In this document: piece by piece, positions 20,936 through 32,480 of the stretch
Numbering within the stretch: position 1 is the first letter of the stretch
How the letters are laid out: every line of letters begins with the position of its first letter
Source of the DNA: Incurvaria masculella
Taxonomy: Eukaryota; Arthropoda; Insecta; Lepidoptera; Incurvariidae
Length of the DNA: 64,000 nt
Reading direction: 5' to 3'
NCBI GenBank assembly: GCA_946894095.1
Contig: OX335646.2
Coordinates: forward strand, 13,324,077 to 13,388,076
Made by a program: the position numbers and the translations under genes
The notes under the pieces: model-generated
Database searches by the model: none
What the model was told of the DNA's origin: nothing
What the model saw: the letters and a program-made list of their open reading frames with translations, nothing else

Positions 20936-21134
20936 TGCGTAGGTTGAGAATCGAGAATCTCTCATTCGAGAAAATTGTTTAGCGGTTGTCAAAGCGGTTT
21001 ACTCGGCGGAAAGATTTCGGAGTTCAATGATGCAAGGTTTTCCGTCAAGACACGTCGCGCTGACAATAGATCGATGTAAAAGCGTTTTCCTCGACCGAAA
21101 GATTCCTGAATTCCTGAGCACGGAATTCCAAGAA
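20936..21134. mobile_element. Degraded copy of the GCAGGYCTATTCC foldback MITE
   Basis: AGCGGTTGTCAAAGCGG on the left, and CCTGAATTCCTGAGCACGG followed by AATTCCAAGAACTGCAGG on the right, recall the inner arms and end of the family. It abuts the intact copy at 21135, giving a tandem arrangement of an old and a younger copy. Confidence 0.5.
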
Positions 21135-21350
21135 CTGCAGGTCCATTCCTGGAATTCCGTAATCAGGAATCAGGAATCCTGAATCTCAAAATCGGTAAAA
21201 AACCTTTAATGGTTTTCAAAGCGATTTTGAATAAATTGAAATGCCAAGCTCTGGAATCTTTTCAGCAAGAAAATCGCTTTGAAAACCTTTAAAAAAGGGG
21301 ACTCAGGATTCCTGATTACTGATTTCGGAATACCAGGAATAGGCCTGCAG
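21135..21350. mobile_element. Foldback MITE, GCAGGYCTATTCC family
   Basis: CTGCAGGTCCATTCCTGG at the left is inverted as CCAGGAATAGGCCTGCAG at the right. The arms include CGTAATCAGGAATCAGGAA and its inverse. No open frame of note. Confidence 0.8.
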
Positions 21351-22927
21351 GCCTGCTGTTCACGTATTATTCACTAGGTCACTAGCCGAAGAACAATTTA
21401 GAATTGAAATCTGCTCTTGAGGTACAAAGATGCAATTGCCAGTATTTATTAGTTCCATGTGGATCAGCAGTATTCTTCTTATTGTTATTACCCTCAGATA
21501 AGCATATCTTTTTTCTGAGATAGTAACAAAACATTTTCAATGTTCGTATTTAATTTGTATGCAGAACAGACATATTGTAGGTATCCCGCCTACTAACAGT
21601 ATAATCGTACTCACAGATGAAATCTTACACCATCTTTGCTAAAATTGTACTTTCAGAAGTACATTTTGCACAATGCAATTGCACCTAAAGGCAATTTTGT
21701 GTCAGACGCACTCGCCCAAGTTACTTGACTCGACCGATGCGCTTGTCAAAGGAGACCAAAAAATCGGGATACTTAGACGAATTATTCGCGTTTGTTGCAT
21801 CTTGAGGTTTTTTTCTCGTTGGATCACAGCACACCTTTTTGGCTATTATATAGATATTGTAAATATTAAAAAAATTGCTAATGCCTGAAGTGTTACGAGT
21901 GTTGGCTACATTTCTAAATATTTATTGTAACAAGTGAGTTCTGGTAAGGAGTAATATAATAACCGACTTCGCCACACACGAAGGTGAAAAACGTATTTTT
22001 GACCAAAAAAATAAATTTCAGCACATTTTGTCTGAAACAATTCTGGTCTCATCCGTCAGTTGACTCTGTGTGTCTTTACATTCTAAGCCTATGATAAAGA
22101 CCACATTTTCGAAATTAGAATAAAGATTCGCGAAACGAAATTAAGGAAGAAGAATTTTCAACCAGCAAGTAGAATAGCGTGGATGCGGAGAGTCCGGGAA
22201 AGGGGAATGCAAAGGGTTGCACAACACCTACAACCACGCGGGAAAAGGTGTGTAGGGGTCGGTGCGGTATCAGGGGAGCAGAATGTCTCCCAACTTCGCT
22301 CTTAATACATTCAGCCTAGTTTGAAGCATCATTCAATGTTTGTTAAAGTGTACCCTTGCACTTAACTACATGGTCTACATGTACTTATTGAATTTTATTA
22401 TTTATCTTCGCATCTTCATCATCATATTAAATCTTTACATTTTTTTAAACACCCATAAGGAACTTTTTTAAAAAGTGATGTTTTTCTCTGTTACAAATAA
22501 AGTGTATATACTACGCCCTCTCGTAGAATTGGCATACAGTGTTTCTTTTTTATTTGCATGAAGAAGAAAAAACGAGTGCGATATTTACATCTAATGGGCG
22601 CATTCAAGAAACTAAAACTGATATTTAGGTATATATCCGTATTCGACGAAAGAGATACATTACTTAGGTGTATCCTGTATATAGAAGTGCTTCCTAGCCG
22701 AGACATCCTACATGGGGACGCTGAGATTAAACCTGAAAATAAGTTCATAAATTTGGAAATAGCAGTCGCACAGTAAAACTACAACCTGCAGCTTGTACTG
22801 CGTCGTAATTCAGTTTAATGTGTTCCCTGAAAGTGCTCTCCCCGCTTGCTTAGCAGTTATCCAGAGCAAATAACTGCTCCAGCACCTGCTTTTAGTGGGT
22901 TATGTGAAATGGAAAATATATATATAT
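21351..22927. other. Unassigned stretch
   Basis: Short frames only. The overlapping open frames at about 22490-22780 on both strands are not supported by any motif. A TA dinucleotide run is at 22917-22930. Confidence 0.45.
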
Positions 22928-22990
22928 ACACTAGTTCAGGTTCCCGCCTCGGCTCGGGTCGATTTCGTGTCACGTTTTCGGGTAAAATGT
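22928..22990 (-). mobile_element. Helitron-like 3' end, diverged
   Basis: The plus strand reads ACTAGTTCAGGTTCCCGCC, then TCGGCTCGGGT, resembling the reverse of the CCCGAGCGGAGCCGGG...CTAGT ends elsewhere. Only the end is recognisable. Confidence 0.35.
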
Positions 22991-23009
22991 GATCAAGTAC
23001 CTTCGCGGC

Positions 23010-23106
23010 CATCAAGAGAAAACCGCTTTGAAAACCTATGTAAAACCGGTTTATCAAATTAAATATTCCTGATTGCTGAGCATGAAATTCCAAGAATGGA
23101 TCTACT
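23010..23106. mobile_element. Half copy of the GCAGGYCTATTCC foldback MITE
   Basis: GAAAACCGCTTTGAAAACC, ATTCCTGATTGCTGAGCATG and AATTCCAAGAATGGATCTAC match the right arm of the family. The left arm is absent. Confidence 0.55.
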
Positions 23107-23124
23107 GATCGGAGAGTTAAATTT

Positions 23125-23345
23125 ATGTTTTATGTTCATCACTTCTTCAGCCTTTTGTTGTCCACTGCTGGACGTAGGCCTCCCCCAGACTTCCCCAAGT
23201 TGTTCGGTCTCCTGTTTTTCTTCGCCAGTTGTCACCTGCTGTCTGACGTATATCGTCTGACCAACGTGCTGGTGGTTTGCCGACGCTTCTTTTCCCTGTG
23301 TAGGTCAAGACTTCAGTGCTCCATCTGTGGTCCGCTTATAACTTG
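23125..23345 (-). pseudogene. RTE retrotransposon C-terminal fragment
   Basis: The minus strand reads GKRSVGKPPARWSDDIRQT, then AGDNWRRKTGDRTTWGSLGE and AYVQQWTTKG before a stop. This is the characteristic end of RTE polyproteins (ARWxDD...EAYVQQW). A short GATGAA-rich tail follows. A 5'-truncated copy with an open coding frame of about 45 codons. Confidence 0.8.
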
Positions 23346-23651
23346 ATAACTATTTTTGATACAGATCAATGGAATCGTGCGTGGTAGGGTGAGTTATGAG
23401 AAAGTTCCGGGTAGAATTGACCGTTATTCTAACTTACTTTACTAGTTAACATTAGAGCGCCCTTCCCGACAGAAATAAGTTATTGGCGGGCGCGGCACAA
23501 AATCATATTATTGCGTTCTGACACCATCTGGTTAAAAAGAAGGCAGGCTCCGTCACGAGGAGGTCACAATATGTCTTCAAAGCAGGCAATGCGAGTAGTT
23601 TTTTATTTGGTTAAATTTTGAAAAAATAAATTACAAAACGATGTATAGTTA

Positions 23652-23803
23652 GACCACCCGCCAGGTGCGACGACGATATCAAGTGCGTCGGCGGAAAGCA
23701 GTGGTTCCGTACCGCTGAGGGCCGGGAGGACTGGAGAAAAATTGGAGAGGCGTTTGTCCAGCAGTCGACTCAAACACGCTGACTGACTGACTGACTGACT
23801 GAC
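23652..23803 (+). mobile_element. 5'-truncated RTE insertion with 10-bp TSD
   Basis: The open frame at 23669-23782 reads DDDIKCVGGKQWFRTAEGRE, then DWRKIGEAFVQQSTQTR and a stop, the RTE C-terminus. The tail is a run of GACT units. TGTATAGTTA occurs at 23642-23651 and 23804-23813, a perfect target duplication. The host sequence is the older TTAA-type MITE, which dates the two insertions relative to each other. Confidence 0.85.
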
Positions 23804-24180
23804 TGTATAGTTAAAAGTAAATCACGAACGCTGTAGTCAAAAATCACGCAAAAACTAAATTGATTATTTGTCTACATGGCGCAAGCTAGGTTTGATGATT
23901 TTTAGATGTTTTTTGTGTTTTCATTGATTAATCCACGTCCAAAGTTGATCCATAAAGGGTGCAAACATTCCGAACCTTACAACTTAGAAACCAAACACAT
24001 TTAAGAGCAAGTATTCCAGCCGCATAGTTTCGAGGCATGCTTCCCGTCCGTACGCCGCCGGTTTGTTAACATGACCCACAACACTGTTTGCTGCTCGTTT
24101 TTTTCAAGAATACCCACTCTCACTTTATTGTCTGACGTTAGTGAGTGAGCTTGAAATCTGCCTCTGCAGGTATTTGGGTA

Positions 24181-24233
24181 GAAACGTGAAGTCCTGACTG
24201 TGGACCGTCTCCACAGTCAGGACTTCACGTTTC
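24181..24233. repeat. Perfect 24-bp inverted repeat, 5-nt loop
   Basis: Arms 24181-24204 and 24210-24233 are exact reverse complements (core GTGAAGTCCTGACTGTGGA) around CCGTC. It is isolated: I see no second copy and no element ends around it. Confidence 0.8.
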
Positions 24234-26269
24234 ACTGAAGGGCAGCGGTGCGGCGCGGCGGAGCAAAACTGAGGGTTTGTGTTGGCGACTGCCTGCTGCG
24301 TGGACGGTGGTAAGTCTTCGGGATCGGTACGTTGCGGCCAACGAGAAAAAACATTTCTCGTTGGTTGCGGCGATTTAAATATGGCTCTTTTTAGTATAAT
24401 GTGACGAGAAATCTGACAAGAAATCTTCTTTGGGCGTTTATATGGAGAAATGAGCGGGAAAATTTCAGCTGTATTCTCCCGGAAATATTTGTTAGAGAGA
24501 AAAAAATTATGGAACGATCATTGGATGCAAACATGTGCGCCTTGCTTAGCTAACCATATTGATTCGTGCGCGCATCGCTCAATGCTTTACCGGGGGTGCG
24601 GCAGCGGCGGCGGTGGACACACATCGGTGATTTCATCCGGTTGCATGCACCGACCAAGTTGCACATATTCAATTCGCTGGATGATTTCAGCTTTTTCTAC
24701 GAGCACTGAATAAATGTCTTTTGCATTCAATGAACAGGTGAACGTGATCGTGTGTTCAATAGGGCTAAATTTAGATTACGATCTACTGTGTCGGGGGGGG
24801 AAAATTCAGGATTTAACATAATGAAAAAAAGTATGAATAATAATAAATAAAGTATGAACAATAGTATGAAAAAGTGTTAAGACAAGATTTAACATACACA
24901 AAAAAGGTGATGCGACAATAGTAAGAAAATGTGATCAGAAAATAGTAAGAAAAGGTGATGAGACAATAGTAAGAAAAAAACATGATTTGCTGTATTTGAT
25001 TACTTGGTTCAGAGATACATTTTATTATTCACTCAAAATGATCAATACAATATTAATGTTATACTTATGCAAAAGCTGTTAGAAGTCGTTCATCGTATTT
25101 GTAGAATATTTATCTAATAAGGCGTTGTACAATTATTTTTTCGATTTTGGAATTAATCTTTACTAGACCTTTGGGAGGCAAGAGTTTATGTTAAGTGTAG
25201 GTATTATTTTTATTACTCGTGAAAGCACACCGACTTCAGTTGAAATTTTCGATTTTGTTGCAGCGAAAGCATCGTACGGTGAGTTTCTCATAAAATGCCG
25301 ATCGTACAAGAAATATCTAAAACCCAATCGCGAGGAAGCGAACAATTTCAGGTTTAAAATTGAAAGCTTGAGAATTTCCAAATATTGGACAATCTCAAGT
25401 ACCTAATCTAGAATGAGATCAAATCATGTTGTACTTGATTGTTGTGAAAAACAAAGACAATTTTATATTTGTAAACTGTTTATTTATTATTCAGCATTTA
25501 TTCTGCGATGCTAACAGACTATAGGACGTCTAATCCGAATGTTCGCTCTTTCAGAAGTCCATTAAAAAGTTGTAGCGATTTCGTAATTAACAAGTAACTT
25601 ACCAATTTAAAATCTCTTTTCAGAGGAAACTGCGTTAGACATTCATCATACAAAAATAAGAGAAAATATTTATATTTGATTCTTTCATTTACACCTGCAG
25701 GTCGAATACTTGACCTTGTGGGCATAATGAATATATATATGTGAAGCAGGGATAAATGGGTGTGTTGATGTTTATAGTACTGATCTAATAAAGGGAAGAT
25801 ACAATTTCTTTATTTTTAATTTTAGAGTTAAGACGGCCATTACTCTATAAATTTTCCATACTACAGACGATACGTGTTTACATGCTCTTAATGTTTAACC
25901 TGATGTGTGATTGTGACCTAAGATCTTGTCCGCTCAGACTAGTAAGGAAAACAACCAATGTTCAAAGGAATGTATTAAAGATATCTCTAACAACAGGAGT
26001 ATAGGTAATAAGAAATCATCTAGCGATGTTGGTGTGAGCGGTCCCGGCTCGGCGTGATGGATACAGTTGGTTCGTAGACTTCGGTGAAAGAATTGCATAT
26101 GTTCATTCCTCCAAAGACGCTAATATACGTCAGCAATAGGATTAAATAGGAATGAAGTCATATAAAAAGACCTGATTTTCGTATAATCATAGTTCGCACT
26201 AACCGCTATTAATATATACCGCTATTAATATTTTAAGCCGTTAAATCGGCAGAACTTTCGCGGACGAAA
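24234..26269. other. Unassigned stretch
   Basis: G-rich patches lie at 24240-24262 and 24594-24615. GATGAGACAATAGTAAGAAA-like units repeat three times at about 24905-24980. No gene recognised. A 15-nt segment at 25264-25278 lies between good splice signals (see findings). Confidence 0.45.
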
Positions 26270-27187
26270 ACAATAATAATAATAATTATAATAATATTCT
26301 TTATTGCTTCCATACACAATGGTACATGCAAGGGCGGACTTATTGCCTAAAGTCAATATCTTCCAATCAACCCGATAATGGGACAAAATATACAGGTAGC
26401 AACAAAAAGAAAAGTAACCTAAGATTTGATATTGTGCACTATTTATTGATACTTCAAAATAATTATGTAGAAGAAGGTGTCAGCAGACAAAAGTCAGCTA
26501 GAAAAATATGTATATTAACCATTAAAAAAATATATATATACAAAATACATACATTAAATAGACCAGATACAATTCTTTTATTTTATATTAAATATATGTT
26601 AAATTATATTCAAACATAAATATTACAATATAAAACATAACTCATTTTGCAAGGTAGTATGATTTCATGCGTTTTTTGAAAATATCCAGAGAGGCTGAGC
26701 TCCTGATTTCAAGTGGTAATTGATTCCATAGTCGGGCTGCATTAACTGTAAATGAATCGGTAACGCAGGTAGAATTATGTGACGGTATCCGTAGAAAAAG
26801 GTTATCAATTGACCTAAGCGGTAAGCCATGGGAGGACAAGAAATTGAATCTATCCTTGAGGTATGTGGGAGCACGTGGGTTGTTGAGGACTGTGTAAAGC
26901 AAAGAAAGGACATGTGATTGTCGACGAAGACGGATGTTGAGCCACTGAAGCTGATCACGGTATACCGAAATGTGGTCGTATTTACGAAGTCCGTAAATAA
27001 ATCGTATGCTATAGTTAAGGAGGCGATCAAGCTTATTAAGTAGATCCTCATTAAGGTCTAAATTGCATACATCACCGTAATCAAGGATGGGGAGTATGAG
27101 GGTCTGTACAAGTGTAATTTTCGTCTCCGTAGGAATGAACCGGTTTAGTCGTTTAAAGTTGTGCCACGAATCGACAACAAAGCGCAA
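26270..27187 (-). mobile_element. 5'-truncated LINE, 3'UTR and tail
   Basis: Minus orientation. The ORF2 end is followed by a 3'UTR that finishes with AATAAAG and an (ATT)-rich tail at 26270-26300. The 3'UTR text near the tail (TTTATTGCTTCC on the plus strand) resembles that of the related element at 54745-55490. Confidence 0.7.
26642..27187 (-). pseudogene. LINE ORF2 C-terminus, open frame
   Basis: The frame is open from just after a TAA near 27196. It reads RLNRFIPTETKITLVQTLIL, PILDYGDVC, LNKLDRLLNYSIRFIYGLRK, then LRRQSHVLSLLYTVLN and FTVNAARLWNQLPLEIRSS. This is the post-RT C-terminal region of CR1/Jockey-type LINEs, about 180 aa. The RT domain is missing because of 5' truncation, so it cannot function alone. 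The absence of internal stops suggests a fairly recent insertion. The paralogue at 55138-55476 is frameshifted. Confidence 0.75.
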
Positions 27188-27299
27188 TCGATGTTAACTG
27201 TAAAGCTCGCATTTCCGTACACAATCGGAGATACACATGTATTCGGGGGGCGCACTTCCAGCGTTTTATTGAAAAGAAAAGTTTTCGCTTCTGGCATAA

Positions 27300-27400
27300 T
27301 CGTCGGGGTGGGTAGGGTGCGGGTCGCGGGGGTGAGGGAGTGGGGGGGGCGAGGGGACGCAGGTGTTGTCGCGGGTCGGGAGGCGGCGGCGGCGGACCCG
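27300..27400 (+). repeat. G-rich patch with strong G4 pattern
   Basis: GGGGTGGGTAGGGTGCGGG followed by GGGGGTGAGGGAGTGGGGGG gives two consecutive sets of four G-runs on the plus strand. The open frames here are composition artefacts. Confidence 0.75.
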
Positions 27401-27626
27401 ACGCGGTCGTTACAGCGCTCAATCGGACTGTTGCACGAAACAACTTTCACAAATTCCGTTTTATGCTGAAGGAGCGATCAAACTTTTTTATATGAATGTT
27501 CGTTCTTGGTTTTATTGTCAATTGGGCTGAAGTTTGCTTGTTACGGTGGACTAATGAATATCTTGAAAGAATCTAACAATTTTATGCTACTTTTACTATT
27601 TGAATGCTTCTTCTTTTATCTTAATA

Positions 27627-27870
27627 CTAGCTGCGGTACCCGGCTCCGCTCGGGTTAGTGTCAGCTAAATTATATCATGGATAAAAAGTCGCCCACATGG
27701 GTGCAGAGCATTGCAGTTTGTATGACAGCCACATCTTAGCGTAAGCGGAACTGAATTATATTTAGCCTACCCTAATTCCCGTGTAGTTAAATGTACGTGT
27801 ACTAAGTTTCATCTAATTCGTATAATCGGTTTAGAAGTTATGGAGGGACATACATACATACATACAGAAC
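27627..27870 (-). mobile_element. Helitron-like element, 3' part
   Basis: The plus strand begins CTAGCTGCGGTACCCGG then CTCCGCTCGGGT, the inverse of the family 3' end. CTAG is followed by T on the element strand. The body at 27690-27810 matches 32343-32480 in reverse (GCGTAAGCGGAACTGAATT). ACAT units at 27848-27866 mark the opposite side. Confidence 0.65.
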
Positions 27871-28411
27871 TGATTTCTAAAAATCGTCAATTTGGTTTTA
27901 GTATCATACATAAAGTCGACAAACGAAGTATCTTAGAAAACAAAGCAACTTACTCCATGAGCACCCCTTGCAGATTTATTATTAGTATAGATAATATATG
28001 CTACATAAATGAAGTAAAAATTTAACAAATCTATGCTCGCCAAAATTAAATTAATGGTGGTGGTGATTTTCAGGCATTTTCACTGCCTAATCGGAATTAA
28101 ATTTTCTCCCTGCAAAAAAACATCATAATAATAAAATAGTTAATTGGCTCACAAGAAAACTTAAATTGAAGCTCTTAGATTTGTGAAAAGATCAGTTATG
28201 CAGTGTGTGGAGTCGTAAGGTCGTGAACGTTTTCTTTTCATGTCAGTACTCGTTGGCCTGGCTTGAAGCCTTAAAAAAAAGTACTGTCTGCGCCCCGACA
28301 AAAGAAGTAAAGAAAATATGTATCATAACAAATATCTTTGAATTTGAAATGTCATGTTAAACGCAAGACATTCTGCGTGGCCCGAACTTCATACTCAAGT
28401 TACTTTCATAC
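27871..28411. other. Unassigned spacer
   Basis: AT-rich. No gene or recognised repeat. Confidence 0.5.
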
Positions 28412-28974
28412 TTAAGGTGGGCCATCCCGCTCAACTCCCCATACAAACGGGGAAAGAAGATGACGCCCATATTTCTTGTCAGAGATCCAAAATTTTGCTG
28501 AAAATAGCTTTGTTTGATCGATCTAGATGTCTGATCACCGTTGGCATTGCACAATTGTGTTTGCTTTCTAAGTTATAAGGTCTGAAAGTTCTAATTTTTC
28601 GCGTGTTTTATACAATAACTTTGGAGTGGATTACTCAACGAATATACAATTTATACATCTTAAAAAGATTAGTCATCAGACATAGCTTGGTTCTAATATA
28701 TATTATTATAAATTTATAATAAATTTAGTTTTTGTTAGATTTTTGACTACAGTGGTCGTGATTTACTTTTAGCTAGAAGTCGTTTTGTAATTAAAATTAC
28801 GTAAATCTTACCAAATCAAACACTATGCGCATTGTCTGCTTTGTGGATATGTTGCATCCGCCTCATCACGGAGCCTGTCTTTTTCTTTGAATCATAGAAG
28901 ATCCCAGAGCGCAATAGTACGGTTTTATACCGTGCCCACGAATGAGTTAGTCCCGTCGGGAAGGGACACTTTAA
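28412..28974 (+). mobile_element. TTAA-flanked MITE, complete copy
   Basis: TTAAGGTGGGCCATCCCG at the left and CGGGAAGGGACACTTTAA at the right form imperfect terminal inverted repeats ending in TTAA. Shared internal words with 61015-61545 include GTTTGATCG, TTCTAAGTTATAAGGTC and CATCACGGAGCCTGTC. TTAA target specificity points to a piggyBac-type origin, which is inference. There is no coding sequence. Confidence 0.75.
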
Positions 28975-28995
28975 GGATCTAATAAAACACACTTA

Positions 28996-29130
28996 GGGTC
29001 GAGTGCACGAAAGTACAAGCAATGTAAATCAATGTCAACGTATGATTAAACACGTCACTTTGTATGGAAAGTATGGAAGGAACTTCATGCGGTTCACTAT
29101 AAGTGACTTGTTTGAGCATTGTTTAACTCA
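28996..29130. mobile_element. Foldback element with AAACACGTCACTTT arms, copy 2
   Basis: GATTAAACACGTCACTTTG pairs with AAGTGACTTGTTTGAGC around ATGGAAGGAACTTCATG. Same structure as 11594-11760. Confidence 0.6.
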
Positions 29131-31629
29131 GCCGCCTTTTAGTACAATCAAGCCTAAAACGCAAATACGATTCCTTCGCGTAAAGTCGTTTATGGACACC
29201 GCCTTTAAAGTCTAAATAATACCAAACACTCTAAACATAGTGAGCCCAAGATTCAGTTCTGAAGTTATATAGAATACTAAATGTTGTTAGAAAAAACTAT
29301 GTACCTTTTATGTTCAGTCGCAGACGAGAGATGAGTTGAATGTTACTTTACCGATCCCCAGTGACCTTATTTGAAGTCTCTCGAAATTTTCCTTCATCAA
29401 AATCTCTAAGGTTAACCAAACTTTAATAAAGTTCGGGAAAAAATAATTTATTATATAAAAAAATCCCAGGCCGCGAAGCGAGATACCTCAAAGTTTAGTT
29501 AACAGGATTGTCGAGGGAGACGACCCGGCGGCGGAGGCGGCGCGGCGTCGGCGGCACCGATATGTGAAGGCAGTTGAAGCGGTTTAACGACGTCAGCGCA
29601 AAAGATAATAGGAAAAAGTTAAATTATGACGAGACGAGAGGCGCCGCGACACGGAACGACGAGGGGCGGCTCATGGAGGAGGCAACCACTTGGACAGGAC
29701 ACTGAAACTAATTGTGTGCAACTCTCTTATGTTTTAAGCACTGAAGAGAAACAAAAGAGACATGGCATGAGGTCAATATCGCGTCTCCGCTATATGGTCA
29801 AAATTACCATATAGTTGTACGGAAATCCAGTGGCGCGCCGTATGGCCACACCATCGAAACATCGCGCGCGAATGTGCTCCAAAATAGCTTTCTTCAAGTC
29901 AGTTTCCACCCGCACAAACCCTCAAATACGTATGCGACTACGTTTGCGATGAGATGATGAATGAAATATTATTTGTATTATTATAAAAATCAGCTTGTAG
30001 GTTGTCAGTAATAACTTCATGGTTATTCGGCCACCGCGCGCCAGTTACAACTTCTGTTTGACACAAATACATTTTTATTTTGCTCAGAACCGAGTTTGTC
30101 GTTATCGCTGTCTTGGAGATCGACAGAAGGCTTCGGCTAAATAGAGCCATTAGTTGACGTTGTTCCTGAATTCTTCGAATTTATATTTCTTACTTCAGAT
30201 TTTTATAGGTTTACAAAAAAAAACACACTGTGAAATGCAGTCCACTTTTTACCCACTACGCCAGGCAGTAGTTTAAATGAGCGAGGATATTAAATATGAA
30301 GATAGGAAAGAACGAAGACGGCTAAAATTATTACAGCCCGAGACAGTGCCAGCGAAGGAGCGGGCTCCAGGCACGAGGGGAGGCGAAGTGGAGCTGGGGT
30401 GGTAAGAGAGACGAAAATGGAACGGATAGCTAATTTAACGCAGAGTGATTTCGGACCAAAATTATTACTTTCTCGTTTACATTCATCTTCAGTTCTATGA
30501 ACATTCGCAAAAGAAGTATGCTTGGTATTTAAATAATTAAACATCTTCAATCGTTTTTACTAAATTTTTAAGATCGAACTTCTTAATTTTTTAGACGGCT
30601 ATGGATGCAGTTTAAAATGCTAACCGGCGAAGGGAAGTGTTCTGTTTTGATACAAAATGCTGATATTTTTATTGCTTCCAATCCACGATCCCAAATCGCC
30701 ATAATGCCTCTTATGTCATAACGAGAGTAACACAAAATACCTTTATCCATACTATATTATATTAAATATACATAATCATATCCCTAGTGATGGGCTTATG
30801 TCGCCGACGACATGTCGTGAAATATATTTGAATCCCTCTAAATTCTCTAGGATATTTTTTTTATCTCCTTCGTTTTTATTTTAAAATTAACTAATTATAT
30901 ATTTTAAGTTTATATTTTTTTTTAACAAAGTCCTGAAAGTAAGTATTAGAAATGAGCTTCTTTTTAAATAAAACAATAAACATTAAACAAAACACTTTCA
31001 GTAACGAATCTTTGGATGTTATTTCCCGTATTTACCCCGGTCACCCTTTTCTTGAAAACGGCTACGCTACTGAAGCGATCGAAAAAACATTGCTAAAATA
31101 ACATTAGAACAATGTGAATCAGATATACTGAACAACATTTGCTTACATGTAGCTAATATTTATTTCGGACGGTATACTTACGCAGGCTATGTCCGCGTGC
31201 ACCGATGCGTGTGAAACTAGAACCCTTTATTATCACGAAGACTTAACACATTCGCGAGGCGGGCAAAAACGCCTGCCGTCAAGCGCGCCCGCGGGCTAAA
31301 TCGCTTACCGCAAGTGTAAATTGTTGCTCTAGCGCTGTACAGGTGAGGAAGCGGCGAGACGGCGACGCGCTGATCACGGAAATGGGATCGTATACAAGCG
31401 GCGATAACGCTTTCAGAAATATAAGGCAAACGTGTTATGGCATTGGTGCCGCGTACACACTGTGCCTGCAAATGAGCTTATTTTGTTACTTCAATACAAC
31501 TTATTTTCTTTTTAACAATATTTATAGCCTTCAGTCATAACGTTTATTAATTTGCATCAATAATATGTATCAAAAATGTTCCTTTAAAAAAAGTATTTCT
31601 TAAATTAACGAACAGTAATAGTAGTTCAA
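29131..31629. other. Long stretch without recognised gene
   Basis: GC patches at 29510-29560 and 31240-31380. A perfect 9-bp-arm palindrome (CTATATGGT/ACCATATAG) lies near 29791-29815. Open frames here carry no recognisable domain. No repeat shared with the rest of the window was noticed. Confidence 0.45.
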
Positions 31630-31765
31630 ATATGAAATTGGCGTGTTAACGTAGTGGACTGAAAAAAAAAATTGCTAATAATTACTGTTTTAGCATAGTT
31701 AAAAATGAGTCATTTATGGTAACGTATTTCTCATTACTATTAATGTATTTCGGCAAGTATCTATT
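31630..31765 (-). mobile_element. CACTGAG-ended element, small fragment
   Basis: TTACTGTTTTAGC, CATTTATGGTAACG, TATTTCTCATTACTATTAAT and TGTATTTCGGCAAGT match the right side of 38399-38886 in reverse. Confidence 0.5.
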
Positions 31766-31889
31766 TTTATTAAAAAATTTCAAGGAATGTTTGCAGACCT
31801 GACGGTGAACATGAGAACTGAATTGCTTACGATGAAATTATCATATTGATAAGTTAAAAAAAAAAAAGATTTTTCCGTCAAACTCAGTG

Positions 31890-32045
31890 TAAGGTCGTCA
31901 GGGCCACCAAGCAAGAAGGACGGAAGTGGCGACTGAGAGGTGCTTCACCCAGCTTATCGAACCGCAAGGCGTCGCGCCACCGTGCTATGAAGACTGCCGA
32001 AGTCAAGATCAATTATCTAATCTAATCTAATCTAATAAATAATAT
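31890..32045 (+). mobile_element. LINE-like 3' end with (ATCTA)n tail
   Basis: The segment GGTCGTCAGGGCCACCAAGC to GAAGTCAAGATCAATTATC looks like decayed coding or UTR sequence. It ends in four TCTAA units at about 32017-32037. A pentamer tail is typical of CR1/L2-like LINEs. Family not assigned. Confidence 0.45.
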
Positions 32046-32059
32046 AAAGGGGAAAGTTT

Positions 32060-32480
32060 GTAATAATGGATGGATGGATGGATGGATGGATTTTTGTTAC
32101 TCTTTCACGTAAAAACTACTGGATGGATTCTAATGAAACTTTACAATAATATAGCTTATACATCAGAATAACACATAGGCTACAATTTATGTGCCCATGG
32201 GCTTTAGAACTTTCACGGGGCTGCGAAAATGATGCCGGTAGCGATACTTCACACTAGGGGGAGAGGAGCCGGGGGCGGTGGTGGGAAGCGGCGGCGGGGG
32301 GAGGGCAGACGTCGTGACTGTTTGGTGTCCGTTTGGCGAATTTTCAAGGCACTAGCGATTTGTAAAACTTAGTACATGTACATTTAACTACCCGGGAATT
32401 AGGATTGGCTAAATAGAATTCAGTTCCGCTTACGCTAAGGGGCTGTCATACAAACTGCAATGCTATGCACGGCTCGGCTT
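32060..32480 (+). mobile_element. Helitron-like element(s), 5' and middle parts
   Basis: GGATGGATGGATGGATGG is followed by TTACTCTTTCACGTAAAAAC and AATAACACATAGGCTAC, the common 5' body. 32343-32480 matches the middle of 27627-27870. Between them lies a G-rich patch (32262-32310, GGGGGCGGTGGTGGG). A word set shared with 41570-41638 (GAACTTTCACGGGGCTGCG) occurs at 32208-32226. Confidence 0.55.

Larger units (their letters stand above)
23475..24465 (-). mobile_element. Old TTAA-type MITE, interrupted
   Basis: Pieces in minus orientation match 40707-41256: GGCAGGCTCCGTCACGAGGA, TTACAAAACGATGTATAG, TAGTTAAAAGTAAATCACGA, CAACTTAGAAACCAAACACA, then CTGACAAGAAATCTTCTTT and GAGAAATGAGCGGGA. An RTE fragment (23652-23803) and unrelated sequence (about 24020-24400) are inserted. 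More diverged than the other copies. Confidence 0.6.

Noticed and set aside
27145..27469. Overlapping frames of about 100 codons on both strands
   Set aside because: They lie over the G-rich patch, where stop codons are rare by composition, and the products are proline- or glycine-rich low complexity.
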